Source of the DNA: CAYUYV01 sp964522525
Lineage (GTDB): Bacteria; Pseudomonadota; Alphaproteobacteria; JAJFIK01
Reading direction: 5' to 3'
Length of the DNA stretch: 64,000 nt
Assembly (NCBI GenBank): GCA_964522525.1
Contig: CAZFWG010000007.1
Location: 1 to 64,000, forward strand
Within the stretch, counting starts at the first letter, position 1, and each line of letters starts with the position of its first letter. A program made the translations under genes and the position numbers. Below are positions 1 to 10,180 of the stretch, piece after piece. Below the pieces are notes generated by a model. It worked only from the letters and a program-made list of their open reading frames with translations, searched no databases and was not told the DNA's origin.

Positions 1-86
1 GCCTGGGCGCCACCCTGGTCGGGATCGGTTTCATCTATCAGAGAACCGCTCTCGCCCCAGCTGAAGAGGCCCCGCCCGAGGAATAG
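1..86 (+). CDS. C-terminal end of a membrane protein (partial; EamA/DMT-like possible)
   Basis: The frame beginning at base 3 is open to a TAG at 84-86 and encodes about 27 residues. A glycine-rich hydrophobic stretch (LGATLVGIGFIY) is followed by a charged, Pro/Glu/Ala-rich tail ending in EEAPPEE. This is what the last membrane helix and cytoplasmic tail of a small multi-helix transporter look like, and EamA/DMT permeases often end this way. The start lies left of the window, so the family is a guess. It converges with the PHA depolymerase on the other strand, 82 bases away. Confidence 0.45.
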   Translation, partial: LGATLVGIGFIYQRTALAPAEEAPPEE

Positions 87-168
87 CGCGGCGCACGCTC
101 GTGCATACGCCGCCCCAAGTGATCTGTCTTGGATCAACGGGGAGGGAACGGCTGTTCCCGATCGCGCC

Positions 169-1437
<1,269 letters not shown>

Positions 1438-1634
1438 GTCATCATCCCCAAAGTTAAACCTGGAGCGCCCAACGCGTCCAACGATCCTTACCCAAATCCG
1501 ATGCCAAGTCTAAGGCACATCGTCTTAAGACAGCATCCGCCAGTGACCCGCGTTTTCCCATTACGCGATGCCAGTGTAACCCGATATGGGGTCAAAAGGC
1601 GCATGCCGATGCGCCCACCGCCCCCGAAGGGCCC

Positions 1635-2312
1635 TTAAAGCAGGCCTTCCAGGGCCTTTGCCATGTCTTCAGGTGTCGTGGCGTGGGTGAAATGGGTGAG
1701 ATATTTGCCGTCCCGCCCCATGACATAGACGATGCTCGTGTGATCGACGAGATAGTCGGCGGATGTGTCCGAGTCCTCGACCTTGTAATAGGTCACATAG
1801 TAGGCCTCGGTCATGGCTTTCAGCTGATCATCGGTCCCGGTCAGGCCCGTAAAGGCGGGATGAAAATTCTCGATGTACTGGGCCAGGACATCCGGCGTGT
1901 CCCGTTCCGGATCGACCGTGACGAGAATTGGGGCAAAGGCATTCGCCTTGTCTCCCAATGCATCAAGGGCATCGGAAATGGTCAGAAGCTGGGTGGGGCA
2001 GACATCGGGACAAAAGGTGAAGCCGAAATAGAGGATCATGATCCGGTCGGAAAAATCCTCGTTCGTGACCGCCTGACCCCGATGGTCCACCATGGTGAAA
2101 GGCCCGCCCACATTGGGCTCCCCGGATGTATGGACCACCGGGCCTTCCGGGCGGCTCGTCATCAAGGTCAAGGCCACGGCACTCAACGCGATAATGCATA
2201 AGACACCGATCAGGAAGAGCGGTCCGGACCCGGCCTGCGCCCGCTTAGTCACGCGCGGCTGTAAGGGCGAGGGCGTGGTGCCCCGAGGAGACGGCGAAGA
2301 AGGTTTGAGCAT
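1635..2312 (-). CDS. senC: Sco1/SenC family copper chaperone for cytochrome oxidase
   Basis: Sco proteins deliver copper to the CuA site of cytochrome c oxidase, or act as thiol reductases there. They are anchored in the inner membrane and face the periplasm. From the ATG at 2312 the product has 225 residues: a short basic N-terminus, a single membrane helix at about 31-50, then a thioredoxin-like domain. The copper ligands are present as CPDVCP (Cys101, Cys105) and His191 in VDHTS. I chose 2312 because the longer reading (to 2468) adds a basic stretch that would overlap the divergent gene and lacks a ribosome site. It lies 190 bases from the divergent ankyrin gene that leads into regB and regA. 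In Rhodobacter, senC is also linked to the regBA genes, which supports the naming. Confidence 0.93.
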   Translation of the reverse strand: MLKPSSPSPRGTTPSPLQPRVTKRAQAGSGPLFLIGVLCIIALSAVALTLMTSRPEGPVVHTSGEPNVGGPFTMVDHRGQAVTNEDFSDRIMILYFGFTFCPDVCPTQLLTISDALDALGDKANAFAPILVTVDPERDTPDVLAQYIENFHPAFTGLTGTDDQLKAMTEAYYVTYYKVEDSDTSADYLVDHTSIVYVMGRDGKYLTHFTHATTPEDMAKALEGLL

Positions 2313-2355
2313 AGGGACATGTTTCCAAATGCGCGCCTGTACACGCGAATTCTGA

Positions 2356-2369
2356 GCTTTATATATAAG
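2356..2369. promoter_or_regulatory. AT-rich palindrome in the divergent sco / ankyrin intergenic region
   Basis: A perfect 10-bp palindrome of alternating T and A (2359-2368), flanked by GC-rich sequence, sits about 45 bases upstream of sco and about 135 bases upstream of the ankyrin gene. In DNA of this composition such an AT tract is where a -10 element or regulator site would be expected. The exact promoter is not resolvable by eye. Confidence 0.25.
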
Positions 2370-2502
2370 AGCGATGCTGAGAATCCAAAACTCGCGGGAC
2401 CATGGGCGTTGAACGGAGCGGCGTCCTTTGAGGGTTTCTTTGCCGCGGCTGGCCGGGTCGGCTAACAATCATCTATGCGGGCACCTAGACGGGAGAATGG
2501 TG

Positions 2503-3111
2503 ATGATGGGTCTTTTTTCGAAATCAGGCACCGGGTCCAGCGCCCTTCGGCTTGGCTTCACGGCGTGCCTGTTCGTAGCCCTCATGGCAGTGCCGGCCCT
2601 TGCGCAGCTTGGCGGCCGGTCGGGCGGACCCCAGAGCCTGATCGATGCCATCGAAGACCGCGATATCGAAGCCTTCAAGCTGGCCCTGGTGAATGACGTC
2701 CGTCCCACCGTGCGCAACAGCCTGGGCGTGCCGGCCATCATCCTCGCGGTTGAATCCCGGGAGGATTTCTTCGTCTCGGAACTTCTGAATGCCGGCGCCC
2801 GCCCGGATGATCGCCCACGCAGAGAAAATGACGACCGCACGGCCCTGACCCGCGCCGCCGCCCTCGGCGAAGCCGGCATGGTCAAGGCGCTGCTCGATGC
2901 CGGCGCCGATCCGGAACTGCCCGGCGAGCGGGGTGAACCCGCCCTGATCAGTGCCGCCCATCTGGGTCATCTGTCCGTTGTGCGCGTTCTCGTCGACGGG
3001 GGCGCGGATGTCCAGGTCACGGAAATGACCGGACGCACGGCCCTTGAGCTGGCCGACCGCTCCAACCAGGTCGCCGTTGCCCGCTATCTCCGGAATGTCG
3101 GGGCCCAATAG
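2503..3111 (+). CDS. Exported ankyrin-repeat protein
   Basis: A protein of about 202 residues with an N-terminal signal peptide (basic MMGLFSKSG..R, hydrophobic core, ALAQ cleavage-like site), followed by ankyrin-type repeats from about residue 45 to the end. The repeats show the usual pattern (DDRTALTRAAALGEAGMVK, GEPALISAAHLGH, GRTALELADRSN). It probably acts in the periplasm as a binding scaffold; no catalytic motif is seen. The start at 2503 is chosen because the GGGAG at 2491-2495 is correctly spaced from it; ATG 2497 is too close. It stands between sco and regB, and its stop is 88 bases before the preferred regB start, so co-transcription with the redox regulators is plausible. Its partner and role are unknown. 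Confidence 0.8.
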   Translation: MMGLFSKSGTGSSALRLGFTACLFVALMAVPALAQLGGRSGGPQSLIDAIEDRDIEAFKLALVNDVRPTVRNSLGVPAIILAVESREDFFVSELLNAGARPDDRPRRENDDRTALTRAAALGEAGMVKALLDAGADPELPGERGEPALISAAHLGHLSVVRVLVDGGADVQVTEMTGRTALELADRSNQVAVARYLRNVGAQ

Positions 3112-3199
3112 CGCCTTGGCCCAAGCCGAAAACCGCTTCGGGGCCGATATTGCGAGCCGGAGCTTACGCGCACGCCTTGTCGGCTTGCGGGCCTGGGGC

Positions 3200-4612
3200 A
3201 TGGAAGCCTCAAGGCCCCAACGCAATGTCCGTTTGCGGACCTTGGTGCTGGTGCGGTGGCTGGCCGTTCTCGGCCAGACTGGTGCGCTGCTCATCGTCTA
3301 TTTCGGGTTCGGTTTCAACCTGCCGCTGGTGCCCTGCTTCGTGGTCATTTCCGCCAGCGTGGCCTTCAATATTTTCCTGCAGATCCGCCATCCCTTTTCG
3401 CGCCGCGTCGGCGTGGGGCAGGCCACGGTTCATGCGGCCTTCGATCTCATTCAGCTGAGCGGGCTGCTCTACTGGACCGGCGGCATCGGCAACCCCTTTA
3501 CGCTGCTTCTCCTGGCACCGATCACGATTGCCGCGACCGTGCTCAATCTCAGGGCCACGGTGTTCCTCAGTGCCCTGGGTCTCGCCTTGATCACGGTCCT
3601 GTCGGTGTTCCATCAGCCGCTGCCCTGGGGCGTAGGCGGATCGTTTCATCTGGATCCTGTCTATCAGGCGGGCCAATGGATCGCCATGGTGCTCGGCATC
3701 CTGTTTTTCTCCGCCTATGCGTGGCGGGTCTCCGTCGAGGCCGATCGTCAGCGGACCGCCCTTTCCGCGACCCAGCAGGTACTCTCCCGCGAGCAGCGCC
3801 TGGCGGCCCTCGGGTCCCTCGCGGCGGCCGCGGCCCATGAGCTCGGCACGCCCCTGTCCACGATCGCCGTGACCGCGAAGGAGCTGTCACGGGAGCTTCC
3901 GCCCGACAGTCCTTACCGGGAAGACGTGCAACTCCTGAGGGATCAGGCGGCCCGCTGCCGCGAGATCCTGTCGCAACTGTCCCAGGACCCTGAAGAGGGC
4001 GATGCGGTGATGCGCCGCATGGCCCTGGGCGTGTTGCTGAACGAAGTGGCGACGCCGCATCGGGATTTCGGCGTCGATGTCGAGATCTGTCTGGCGGGAC
4101 ATGGGGACGAGCCCGAGGAACCCCATCTGCTGCGCCGCCCCGAAATCCTCTATGGGCTCGGCAATTTCGTCGAGAACGCCGTCGATTTCGCCCGAAACCA
4201 GGTGGTGATCTGCGCGGAGTGGGACGCCCGGGAGATCTGGGTGAGCATCTGTGATGACGGGCCCGGCTTTGCGCCGGAAATCCTCGATCGGCTGGGCGAG
4301 CCCTATGTCACGAGCCGGCGCCCGAAGGCCCCGCCCGATGGCGACGAGGATCCGGAGAACCGGGCGTTTCCCGATGAGGGGCACCACGGCATGGGGCTGG
4401 GTTTCTTTATTGCCCAGACCCTTCTCGAAAGGACCGGCGCGCGGATTGATGTGGTCAACCGCGGCGGCGGCGCTTTTCCCGCCGCCGAGGGCACGCTGCC
4501 GGGCGGATCCTGGCGCAACGCGGATCCCTGTTCCGCGCGGGAAAGGGCCAAGGGTCCCTGGGGCGCCGCCGTGACGGTGCGTTGGCCCCGCGAGGCGGTC
4601 GAAATCCCCTGA
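3200..4612 (+). CDS. regB: Redox sensor histidine kinase, RegB/PrrB/ActS type
   Basis: This is a membrane kinase that responds to the redox state of the quinone pool and of a cytoplasmic cysteine, and phosphorylates RegA. With ATG 3200 it has 470 residues, close to the family's usual length. There are six predicted membrane helices in residues 17-175. The quinone-sensing heptapeptide GGIGNPF is at 94-100, the H-box AAHELGTPLS has His213, and the redox cysteine of the family fits Cys253 in DQAARCREIL. Asn and glycine boxes follow (GNFVENAVDFA, DDGPGF, GMGLGFF). The extreme C-terminus contains an extra Gly/Arg-rich insertion. An earlier ATG at 3095 would overlap the ankyrin gene by 17 bases; neither start has a strong ribosome site. 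RegA follows 218 bases later. Confidence 0.93.
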   Translation: MEASRPQRNVRLRTLVLVRWLAVLGQTGALLIVYFGFGFNLPLVPCFVVISASVAFNIFLQIRHPFSRRVGVGQATVHAAFDLIQLSGLLYWTGGIGNPFTLLLLAPITIAATVLNLRATVFLSALGLALITVLSVFHQPLPWGVGGSFHLDPVYQAGQWIAMVLGILFFSAYAWRVSVEADRQRTALSATQQVLSREQRLAALGSLAAAAAHELGTPLSTIAVTAKELSRELPPDSPYREDVQLLRDQAARCREILSQLSQDPEEGDAVMRRMALGVLLNEVATPHRDFGVDVEICLAGHGDEPEEPHLLRRPEILYGLGNFVENAVDFARNQVVICAEWDAREIWVSICDDGPGFAPEILDRLGEPYVTSRRPKAPPDGDEDPENRAFPDEGHHGMGLGFFIAQTLLERTGARIDVVNRGGGAFPAAEGTLPGGSWRNADPCSARERAKGPWGAAVTVRWPREAVEIP

Positions 4613-4688
4613 AGCTGTTTATTCAACGCGTTGGTAAGCGGCTGACGGATCTACCAGATTTGCAAATGCTGTCGGCGGTCCCCATTTC

Positions 4689-4711
4689 CTGACAAAATGT
4701 CGAGATGTCAG
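4689..4711. promoter_or_regulatory. Inverted repeat upstream of regA
   Basis: The arms CTGACA (4689-4694) and TGTCAG (4706-4711) are perfect reverse complements separated by 11 bases. A shorter palindrome GACAAAATGTC (4691-4701) shares the left arm. The repeat lies about 120 bases before the regA start in a 218-base gap, a reasonable place for an operator of a separate regA promoter. It does not clearly match the GC-rich RegA site described in Rhodobacter, so the bound protein is unknown. Confidence 0.35.
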
Positions 4712-4830
4712 GGCCGGGGCGGCGTCTCGTAATCGCTCCCCTGGTTTTGATGAAAAAAAATGGCGCCGATTGCGGCCAAGGCTGCGGCGCGCCCTAGATA
4801 CCAACTCATGAAAAAAGTAAGGGGAGTATC

Positions 4831-5430
4831 ATGGATATGAATACGACCGAGAGTTCGGACAGCGCCTTCGTGCCTGATCCTGACTCGGCTCCCGTCCGGC
4901 GCCTGGGCGATTCGTCTCTTCTGATTGTTGATGACGATGCGCCCTTTCGCACGCGTCTGGAACGGGCCATGGAACGCCGCGGTTTTCAGGTCACGGCGGC
5001 CGAGAGCAAAGCGGAAGCCCTGGCGGCTTTGGCGCGGCAGGCCCCGGCCTTTGCCGTCGTGGATTTGCGCCTGGGAGACGGCAACGGCCTTGATGTGGTC
5101 TCGGCCATTCACCAGGCCCGCAGCGACGCCCGGGTCATCATGTTGACAGGGTATGGCAACATCCCCACGGCCGTTGCGGCGGTGAAGCGGGGTGCGGTGG
5201 ACTATCTGTCGAAGCCCGCGGACGCCGACGATGTGGAACGGGCCCTCCTGGCCGAGCCGGGTGCGGCGCCAGAACCGCCGGAAAACCCCATGTCGGCCGA
5301 TCGGGTGCGCTGGGAACACATCCAGCGGGTCTATGAGCTGTGCGGCAACAATGTCTCTGAAACGGCGCGGCGCCTGAATATGCACCGCCGGACCTTGCAG
5401 CGGATCCTGGCCAAACGGGCGCCCCGCTGA
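4831..5430 (+). CDS. regA: Redox response regulator, RegA/PrrA/ActR type
   Basis: RegA is the DNA-binding partner of RegB and controls respiratory, photosynthetic or carbon- and nitrogen-fixation genes in alphaproteobacteria. The 199-residue protein has a receiver domain (about 28-140) with the acidic pocket LIVDDD, phosphoacceptor Asp78 in VVDLRLGDG, and the conserved MLTGYG and YLSKPAD segments. A short Pro-rich linker leads to a Fis-type helix-turn-helix at about 155-199 (NNVSETARRLNMHRRTLQR), which is the near-invariant RegA recognition motif. The N-terminus is about 20 residues longer than in typical RegA. The start is supported by AAGGGGAG at 4819-4826. The 218-base gap after regB suggests its own promoter, possibly with the inverted repeat at 4689. 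Confidence 0.95.
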   Translation: MDMNTTESSDSAFVPDPDSAPVRRLGDSSLLIVDDDAPFRTRLERAMERRGFQVTAAESKAEALAALARQAPAFAVVDLRLGDGNGLDVVSAIHQARSDARVIMLTGYGNIPTAVAAVKRGAVDYLSKPADADDVERALLAEPGAAPEPPENPMSADRVRWEHIQRVYELCGNNVSETARRLNMHRRTLQRILAKRAPR

Positions 5431-5455
5431 GGGCGCTGTCTCTCCGCGCGGCGGC

Positions 5456-5899
5456 CTAGACGCCGGCGATCTCCGGATCGGAGAGCCGGGCCAGCCGTTC
5501 CGCGCCAAGGCGGGCCAGCCGCAAGGTCATGGCTCGCCGGCGGCTCGCATGCAAGGACGCGGACGCGCCCTCCCGTATGACCGCACCGCCAAACCGGTCG
5601 GCAATGATCAGACCTTGATCGGCCGGCAGCAGATCGAGCGGAAAGGCCGGCCCCACGGCGAAAAAGAAACGGTCGCAATAGTCTGGATAGTCCGTCCATT
5701 TCTGGTCGGTGCGGAAATCCTCAACACTCGATTTCACTTCCGCGACGATGATCTCGCCGTTTTTGCCCAGACCGGCGACGTCGACCCTGCGTCCTGTGGG
5801 CAGCATGACCTCACACAAGGGGGCAAAGCCCAGGGCGGCAAACACGCGGCAGACGCCGCGGGTTACCGAAAGCGTTTCTTCAGGGCGTGAAGCGGTCAT
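5456..5899 (-). CDS. mmcB: MmcB-family DNA repair protein
   Basis: The 147-residue protein matches the alphaproteobacterial MmcB family, first linked to mitomycin C tolerance in Caulobacter. The fold is that of a PD-(D/E)xK nuclease: Asp40 in RRVDVAGLG and the Glu54/Lys56 pair in VAEVKSSVEDFR are the expected active-site positions, followed by the family-typical KWTDYPDYCDRFFFAV. The start at 5899 is supported by GGAGA eight bases upstream in the mRNA; a longer reading to 5959 has no ribosome site. It converges with regA and is transcribed toward it. In related bacteria the gene is SOS-regulated, but no clear LexA box is visible here. Confidence 0.88.
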   Translation of the reverse strand: MTASRPEETLSVTRGVCRVFAALGFAPLCEVMLPTGRRVDVAGLGKNGEIIVAEVKSSVEDFRTDQKWTDYPDYCDRFFFAVGPAFPLDLLPADQGLIIADRFGGAVIREGASASLHASRRRAMTLRLARLGAERLARLSDPEIAGV

Positions 5900-5995
5900 G
5901 TCTTGTTCTCCCGGTCGGCGCCACGAGTGTAGCCTGCGGTGAGAACAAAACAAGACCATCGAGTCGCGGCGATGCGGGCAGCAGGCGGCGGGCCG

Positions 5996-7114
5996 TCAGC
6001 TTTGGGCCAGGGCGGAGCTGTTGGACCCCCCCTCGAAATTGATGCCCTGGAGGAAGCGGATCCCTTCCTCGGCGATGGCATCGCCCACCATTTCATCACC
6101 CTCGGCCTTCAGTTCCTCGAGATCCACATAGATCGCGTAGAAATCCCGGGTGCGCTCCGTGATGATCCCGGATTTGACCAGGGTCTTGATCAAGACGCGG
6201 AAGATATTGGTGCTTTCGCGCATGCGCTCCCGGCGGACATCGTCGGTGGCGGCCTCGATAAAGGCGGCATGGACCTCTTCCCAGTGGAAGCCGAAATCCG
6301 CGTAGATGGCTTTCATCTGTTCCGGGCTGACCAGGTTGAACAGAAGCGTCTGGAAACAATGGACCGCCCAGGTTTCCACGATCTCGTGTTCCTCGTCGCT
6401 CAGCGCGGGCATGGTCCGGTCGGCCCAGATCTTCCCGAATTTGTGGTGAAAGGCCTCGTCCGTCATGACGAGTTGGGTCAAGCGGCGCAGGAGCGGATCA
6501 TGGGACCGGGAATAGAGCGTCGCGAAGGCCCCCATGGCGAGGCCCTCGACGAGCATCTGCATGCCGACGATCTTCTTGTAGACTTCTTCGGCGCCCACCA
6601 GCTCATTGAGGAGATCGCCCAGGGTCTGACCCACGGGCAGGGCCTCGCCCCAACGGGTCTGGACGTAGCGGGCAAAGGCCGTCACATGCCGGGCCTCTTC
6701 GCGGGCCTGATTGGCCGCGTATTCCTGGGCGCCCTGGTCGCGCAGAATGTGCACAAGGCTTGCCGAAAGGGACAGGGCGCCCTGTTCTCCGTGCAAAATG
6801 GCCGACAACATCCACTGGGCATTGGCGTTGATGAAGCGGATCCGCTCCGCGCCTTTCAGCCGTTCGCCAACGAGCCGCGTCTGAAGGGCCGGGACCATGT
6901 CCTCGGGCAGAAGCGCCTGGGTCTCCAGATTGAAGGGTTCGGTGAAATCGATATAGCGGGTGTCGAGCGGATCCCAGAAATGGTCATGGGTCGAGGCGAT
7001 GATCTTGTCGAAGGCGCCAGAGCGTTCGTTGTAGCGGTTGGGCAGGATCTGGGACGCGAAGTCGTCCGGTGCCACCGCATCATAGGCGTTGTCCTTGGTG
7101 ATTTGTCTCGCCAT
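5996..7114 (-). CDS. Ferritin-like diiron protein, AurF/desaturase-like
   Basis: A soluble protein of 372 residues with a four-helix diiron signature: Glu110 in ILHGEQGA, the pair Glu140/His143 in REEARHV, a later Glu in LVEGLAMGA, and DEAFHHKF. Such proteins oxidise, hydroxylate or desaturate substrates using O2, or act as oxidoreductases. The exact substrate cannot be read from sequence; it resembles uncharacterised ferritin-like proteins more than classical acyl-ACP desaturases. The start at 7114 has a strong GGAGGAG upstream. It is transcribed away from a large RND exporter, and the 307-base divergent region between them has a cluster of GACAT-type repeats. Confidence is high for the fold and low for the reaction. 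Confidence 0.75.
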   Translation of the reverse strand: MARQITKDNAYDAVAPDDFASQILPNRYNERSGAFDKIIASTHDHFWDPLDTRYIDFTEPFNLETQALLPEDMVPALQTRLVGERLKGAERIRFINANAQWMLSAILHGEQGALSLSASLVHILRDQGAQEYAANQAREEARHVTAFARYVQTRWGEALPVGQTLGDLLNELVGAEEVYKKIVGMQMLVEGLAMGAFATLYSRSHDPLLRRLTQLVMTDEAFHHKFGKIWADRTMPALSDEEHEIVETWAVHCFQTLLFNLVSPEQMKAIYADFGFHWEEVHAAFIEAATDDVRRERMRESTNIFRVLIKTLVKSGIITERTRDFYAIYVDLEELKAEGDEMVGDAIAEEGIRFLQGINFEGGSNSSALAQS

Positions 7115-7421
7115 GGTCTCCTCCCATTTTGCCGGGCCCCACGCCCATGCCACTGACGACGTGTGTCCTTTGGGGACATTTATAAGACATCCAGCCTGCA
7201 CCGAAATGTCTAGGAGCGCAATAAATCTGACGCCGGTGTCACCTTTGCCGGAGGACTCTTAGCACCGTCTTTACGCGCGCGAGGGAAGCTGTTCCCGTGG
7301 TTGGTGGTGGATCGGGGCCGCTCTTGCGCGATTGTGTCGCGTGGCCGAAATGCGGGATTGTGGTCGGGCACCGGGCGGCGGCTTGTGAATTCAACGGCAA
7401 AGGGAAAGTGAAGGGCACCCC
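7115..7421. promoter_or_regulatory. Divergent intergenic region with GACAT/ATGTC repeats
   Basis: This 307-base region separates the diiron protein (leftward) from the RND exporter (rightward) and must hold both promoters. AGACAT at 7185-7190 and ATGTCT at 7206-7211 are perfect inverted 6-mers 15 bases apart; a further GACAT at 7175-7179 forms a direct repeat with the first. The cluster lies 60-100 bases upstream of the diiron gene start. No other structure is evident. Confidence 0.25.
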
Positions 7422-10097
7422 ATGGTGGCGATGCTGGAGAATCTGGTGTTCCGATGGCGGCGGGAGATCCTGATCGGCTTTGCCCTGATCACTCTTGTCA
7501 CGGGCTTCTTTGCGTTCCAGTTGCGCATGACCGCCGGTTTCGACAAGCAGCTGCCGAGCAATCACCCCTATGTCGAGACATTCCAGGAATACCGCGACCG
7601 CCTTTTCGGATCGAACCGGATCATCATTGTCCTGCGCAATCGCGAGGGCACGATTTGGAACAAGGCATTCCTGACCAAACTCCAGGCCGCGACCGATGAT
7701 GTCTTCTTCCTGCCTGGCGTCGACCGGCGGACGGTGACGTCCCTGTGGACGCCGAACACGCGATACTTCGAGATCACGGAGGAAGGTTTCCGGGCGGATG
7801 ACGTGATTTCGGGCACCATCACGCCGGAGACCATGACGCGCGAGGACGTCACCCGGATCGAAAACAACGTGATCCGGGGCGGCTATGTCGGGCGGCTGGT
7901 CTCGCGGGATTTCACATCCGCCATGATCATGGCCGAGCTGCTGGAAGTGGATCCGAGGACCGGCGAGCCCCTCGACTATTTCGCCCTGGCCGATGCCCTG
8001 GAGGCCAAGATCCGGGAGGCCCACGAGGATGCCGACACCGAGATCCATATTGTGGGCTTTGCCAAACTGATCGGCGATATCGCCGATGGGGCCGGAAGCG
8101 TCGTGAAATTCTTCGCCATCGCCTTCCTGGTCACGGCCGTCCTGGTGTTCTGGTATTCGCGGTCCCTGAAACTGACGGTGCTGCCGCTCCTGTGTTCGCT
8201 GACCTCCCTGATCTGGCAGTTCGGTCTGTTGAAGATCCTGGGCTACGGGCTTGATCCCCTGGCCATTCTCGTGCCCTTCCTTGTCTTCGCGATCGGGGTT
8301 TCCCACGGCGTTCAACAGATCAATCTGATTTCCCGCGAGGTCGAGGCTGGCGCCACCCCGGAACAGGCGGCACGGGCGTCGTTCAGTGCCCTGCTCGTTC
8401 CGGGCTCCATGGCCCTGGTGACGGATCTTGTGGGCTTCGGAACTCTCATCTTTATCGCCATTCCCATGATCCAGGAATTGGCGATCACCGCGTCCATCGG
8501 CGTTGCCCTGAAGATCATCACCAATCTTGTGATGTTGCCCCTTGTTGCGTCCTATTGCACGGTCGCCGACGGATATGTGGAGAAGATCACGGATGCCCGT
8601 GCCGTCCGGACCCGGATCATGGGCGGGCTGGCGCGCCTCGCCGAACCCAGAAATGCCGTGATCGTCTTTTCCATCACCATGGTTCTCCTGCTCGTGGGCA
8701 TCTGGCAAAGCCATGGCCGGCATATCGGCGATCTCCATGCCGGGGCACCGGAATTGCGCCCGACCGCGCGCTACAATGTGGACAGCCGGGTGATTTCGGA
8801 AAGCTATGATGTGGGGCTCAACCTCCTGACCGTGGTGATCGAAACCCCCTCCGAGGCCTGCATCAAATATGACTATATGCGGTTCATCGATGATTTCGGC
8901 TGGGCCATGGAGAATGTGCCGGGTGTTCTTTCCGTCATCTCCGTCGCGACCGTGGCGCGGGAGACCAATGCCGGGTGGAATGAAGGCAATCCCAAATGGC
9001 AGACCGTGCCGCGCAATCCGTTTTCCCTGGTCCAGGCCACCTCGCCCATTCCCACCGGCAGCGGCCTCTTGAACGCCGATTGTTCCGTCTTGCCCCTGAT
9101 GATTTTTACCGAGGATGCGAAGGCACAGACCCTGACGCGGGTCGTGGATGCCGTGAAGACCTGGCGGGCGGCCAATGGCTTTACGCCTGTTCTCAACCGG
9201 GGCCAGGACAACCGCGACGGCACCTGGTCCCTGACCCTTGAGGATCTGCGCCACCTGACCTTCACGACACCGCCCGGTCTCAAGGGCGAGGCGGTGTTGG
9301 GCATTACGCTCATGGGCGAGGACGGCACGGTGCTCCTGAATGACGGGGATCTGGAGGAGGCCAGCGGGGGCGAGGTGGCGGTCGCCTTTGACACACCACC
9401 CGAAGGCGAAACGGTGGCCGTGGATCTCCGGGACCGCCTGCCCGATCTGCCCTGGGACAGTGCCGAAACCGTGATCCTCTCCGGCGTGCCCGAAAGCACC
9501 ACCATCCGCCTCGCGAGCGGCAATGTCGGAATCATCGCGGCCACCAATGAGGAAATCCGTGACGCGGAATTGCCCATGCTCCTGGCCGTTTATATGGTCA
9601 TTATTCTGATGGTTTTCGGCACCTATCGGGACTGGCGGGCCACCATCGCCTGTTGCCTTCCCCTCACCGTGGCGACCTTTCTGGGCTATTGGTTCATGAA
9701 GGAACTGTCGATCGGCCTGAAGGTCGCGACCCTGCCGGTGATGGTTCTCGCGGTTGGTCTCGGCGTCGACTATGCCTTCTACATCTACAATCGCATGCAG
9801 CACTATTTGGAGCAGGGGCTGACGATCGCCCAGAGCTATCGTCAGACCATGGAAGAGACCGGCGTGGCCGTCGTGTTCGTCGGTCTGACCATGGCGGTCG
9901 GCGTTTCCACCTGGACCTTCTCGGCCCTGAAATTCCAGGCGGATATGGGCATGCTGCTGTTCTTCATGTTCATGATGAACATGATCATGGCCATCACGGC
10001 CCTGCCCGCCCTTGCCGTGGTGCTCGACATGGTGGCGCCCCGCGCCGCCCAGGGCCGCAGCGTACGCCTGACGGAGACCCCCGAACCCATCACGTGA
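7422..10097 (+). CDS. RND-superfamily exporter, MMPL type
   Basis: An 891-residue inner-membrane protein with the duplicated RND layout. One helix near the N-terminus (about 14-33) is followed by a large periplasmic loop and a five-helix block (about 225-390); then a second lone helix (about 408-430), a second loop and a final five-helix block (about 715-870). The VGFGTLIFIA and GLTMAVGVSTW segments are typical of the MMPL/SSD membrane blocks. Proteins of this class export lipids or hydrophobic compounds using the proton gradient and usually need no outer-membrane partner gene next to them. None is present here; the adjacent diiron enzyme on the other strand could supply or modify a lipid substrate, but that is inference. 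The next gene, a TerB-fold protein, follows 83 bases downstream. Confidence 0.88.
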   Translation: MVAMLENLVFRWRREILIGFALITLVTGFFAFQLRMTAGFDKQLPSNHPYVETFQEYRDRLFGSNRIIIVLRNREGTIWNKAFLTKLQAATDDVFFLPGVDRRTVTSLWTPNTRYFEITEEGFRADDVISGTITPETMTREDVTRIENNVIRGGYVGRLVSRDFTSAMIMAELLEVDPRTGEPLDYFALADALEAKIREAHEDADTEIHIVGFAKLIGDIADGAGSVVKFFAIAFLVTAVLVFWYSRSLKLTVLPLLCSLTSLIWQFGLLKILGYGLDPLAILVPFLVFAIGVSHGVQQINLISREVEAGATPEQAARASFSALLVPGSMALVTDLVGFGTLIFIAIPMIQELAITASIGVALKIITNLVMLPLVASYCTVADGYVEKITDARAVRTRIMGGLARLAEPRNAVIVFSITMVLLLVGIWQSHGRHIGDLHAGAPELRPTARYNVDSRVISESYDVGLNLLTVVIETPSEACIKYDYMRFIDDFGWAMENVPGVLSVISVATVARETNAGWNEGNPKWQTVPRNPFSLVQATSPIPTGSGLLNADCSVLPLMIFTEDAKAQTLTRVVDAVKTWRAANGFTPVLNRGQDNRDGTWSLTLEDLRHLTFTTPPGLKGEAVLGITLMGEDGTVLLNDGDLEEASGGEVAVAFDTPPEGETVAVDLRDRLPDLPWDSAETVILSGVPESTTIRLASGNVGIIAATNEEIRDAELPMLLAVYMVIILMVFGTYRDWRATIACCLPLTVATFLGYWFMKELSIGLKVATLPVMVLAVGLGVDYAFYIYNRMQHYLEQGLTIAQSYRQTMEETGVAVVFVGLTMAVGVSTWTFSALKFQADMGMLLFFMFMMNMIMAITALPALAVVLDMVAPRAAQGRSVRLTETPEPIT

Positions 10098-10180
10098 GAA
10101 CCACGACAGAAGATCTCTGGTGCGCCGAGCGGCCCTTGCGTAGGGTAGCCGCTCAGGCACCGGATGGGGGGATTGGCGCC

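Noticed and set aside
7239..10160. A 973-codon open frame on the minus strand opposite the RND exporter
   Set aside because: It is a His/Gly/Asp-rich mirror of the RND gene, as high-GC genes often give; the plus strand has clear membrane helices and conserved RND motifs.
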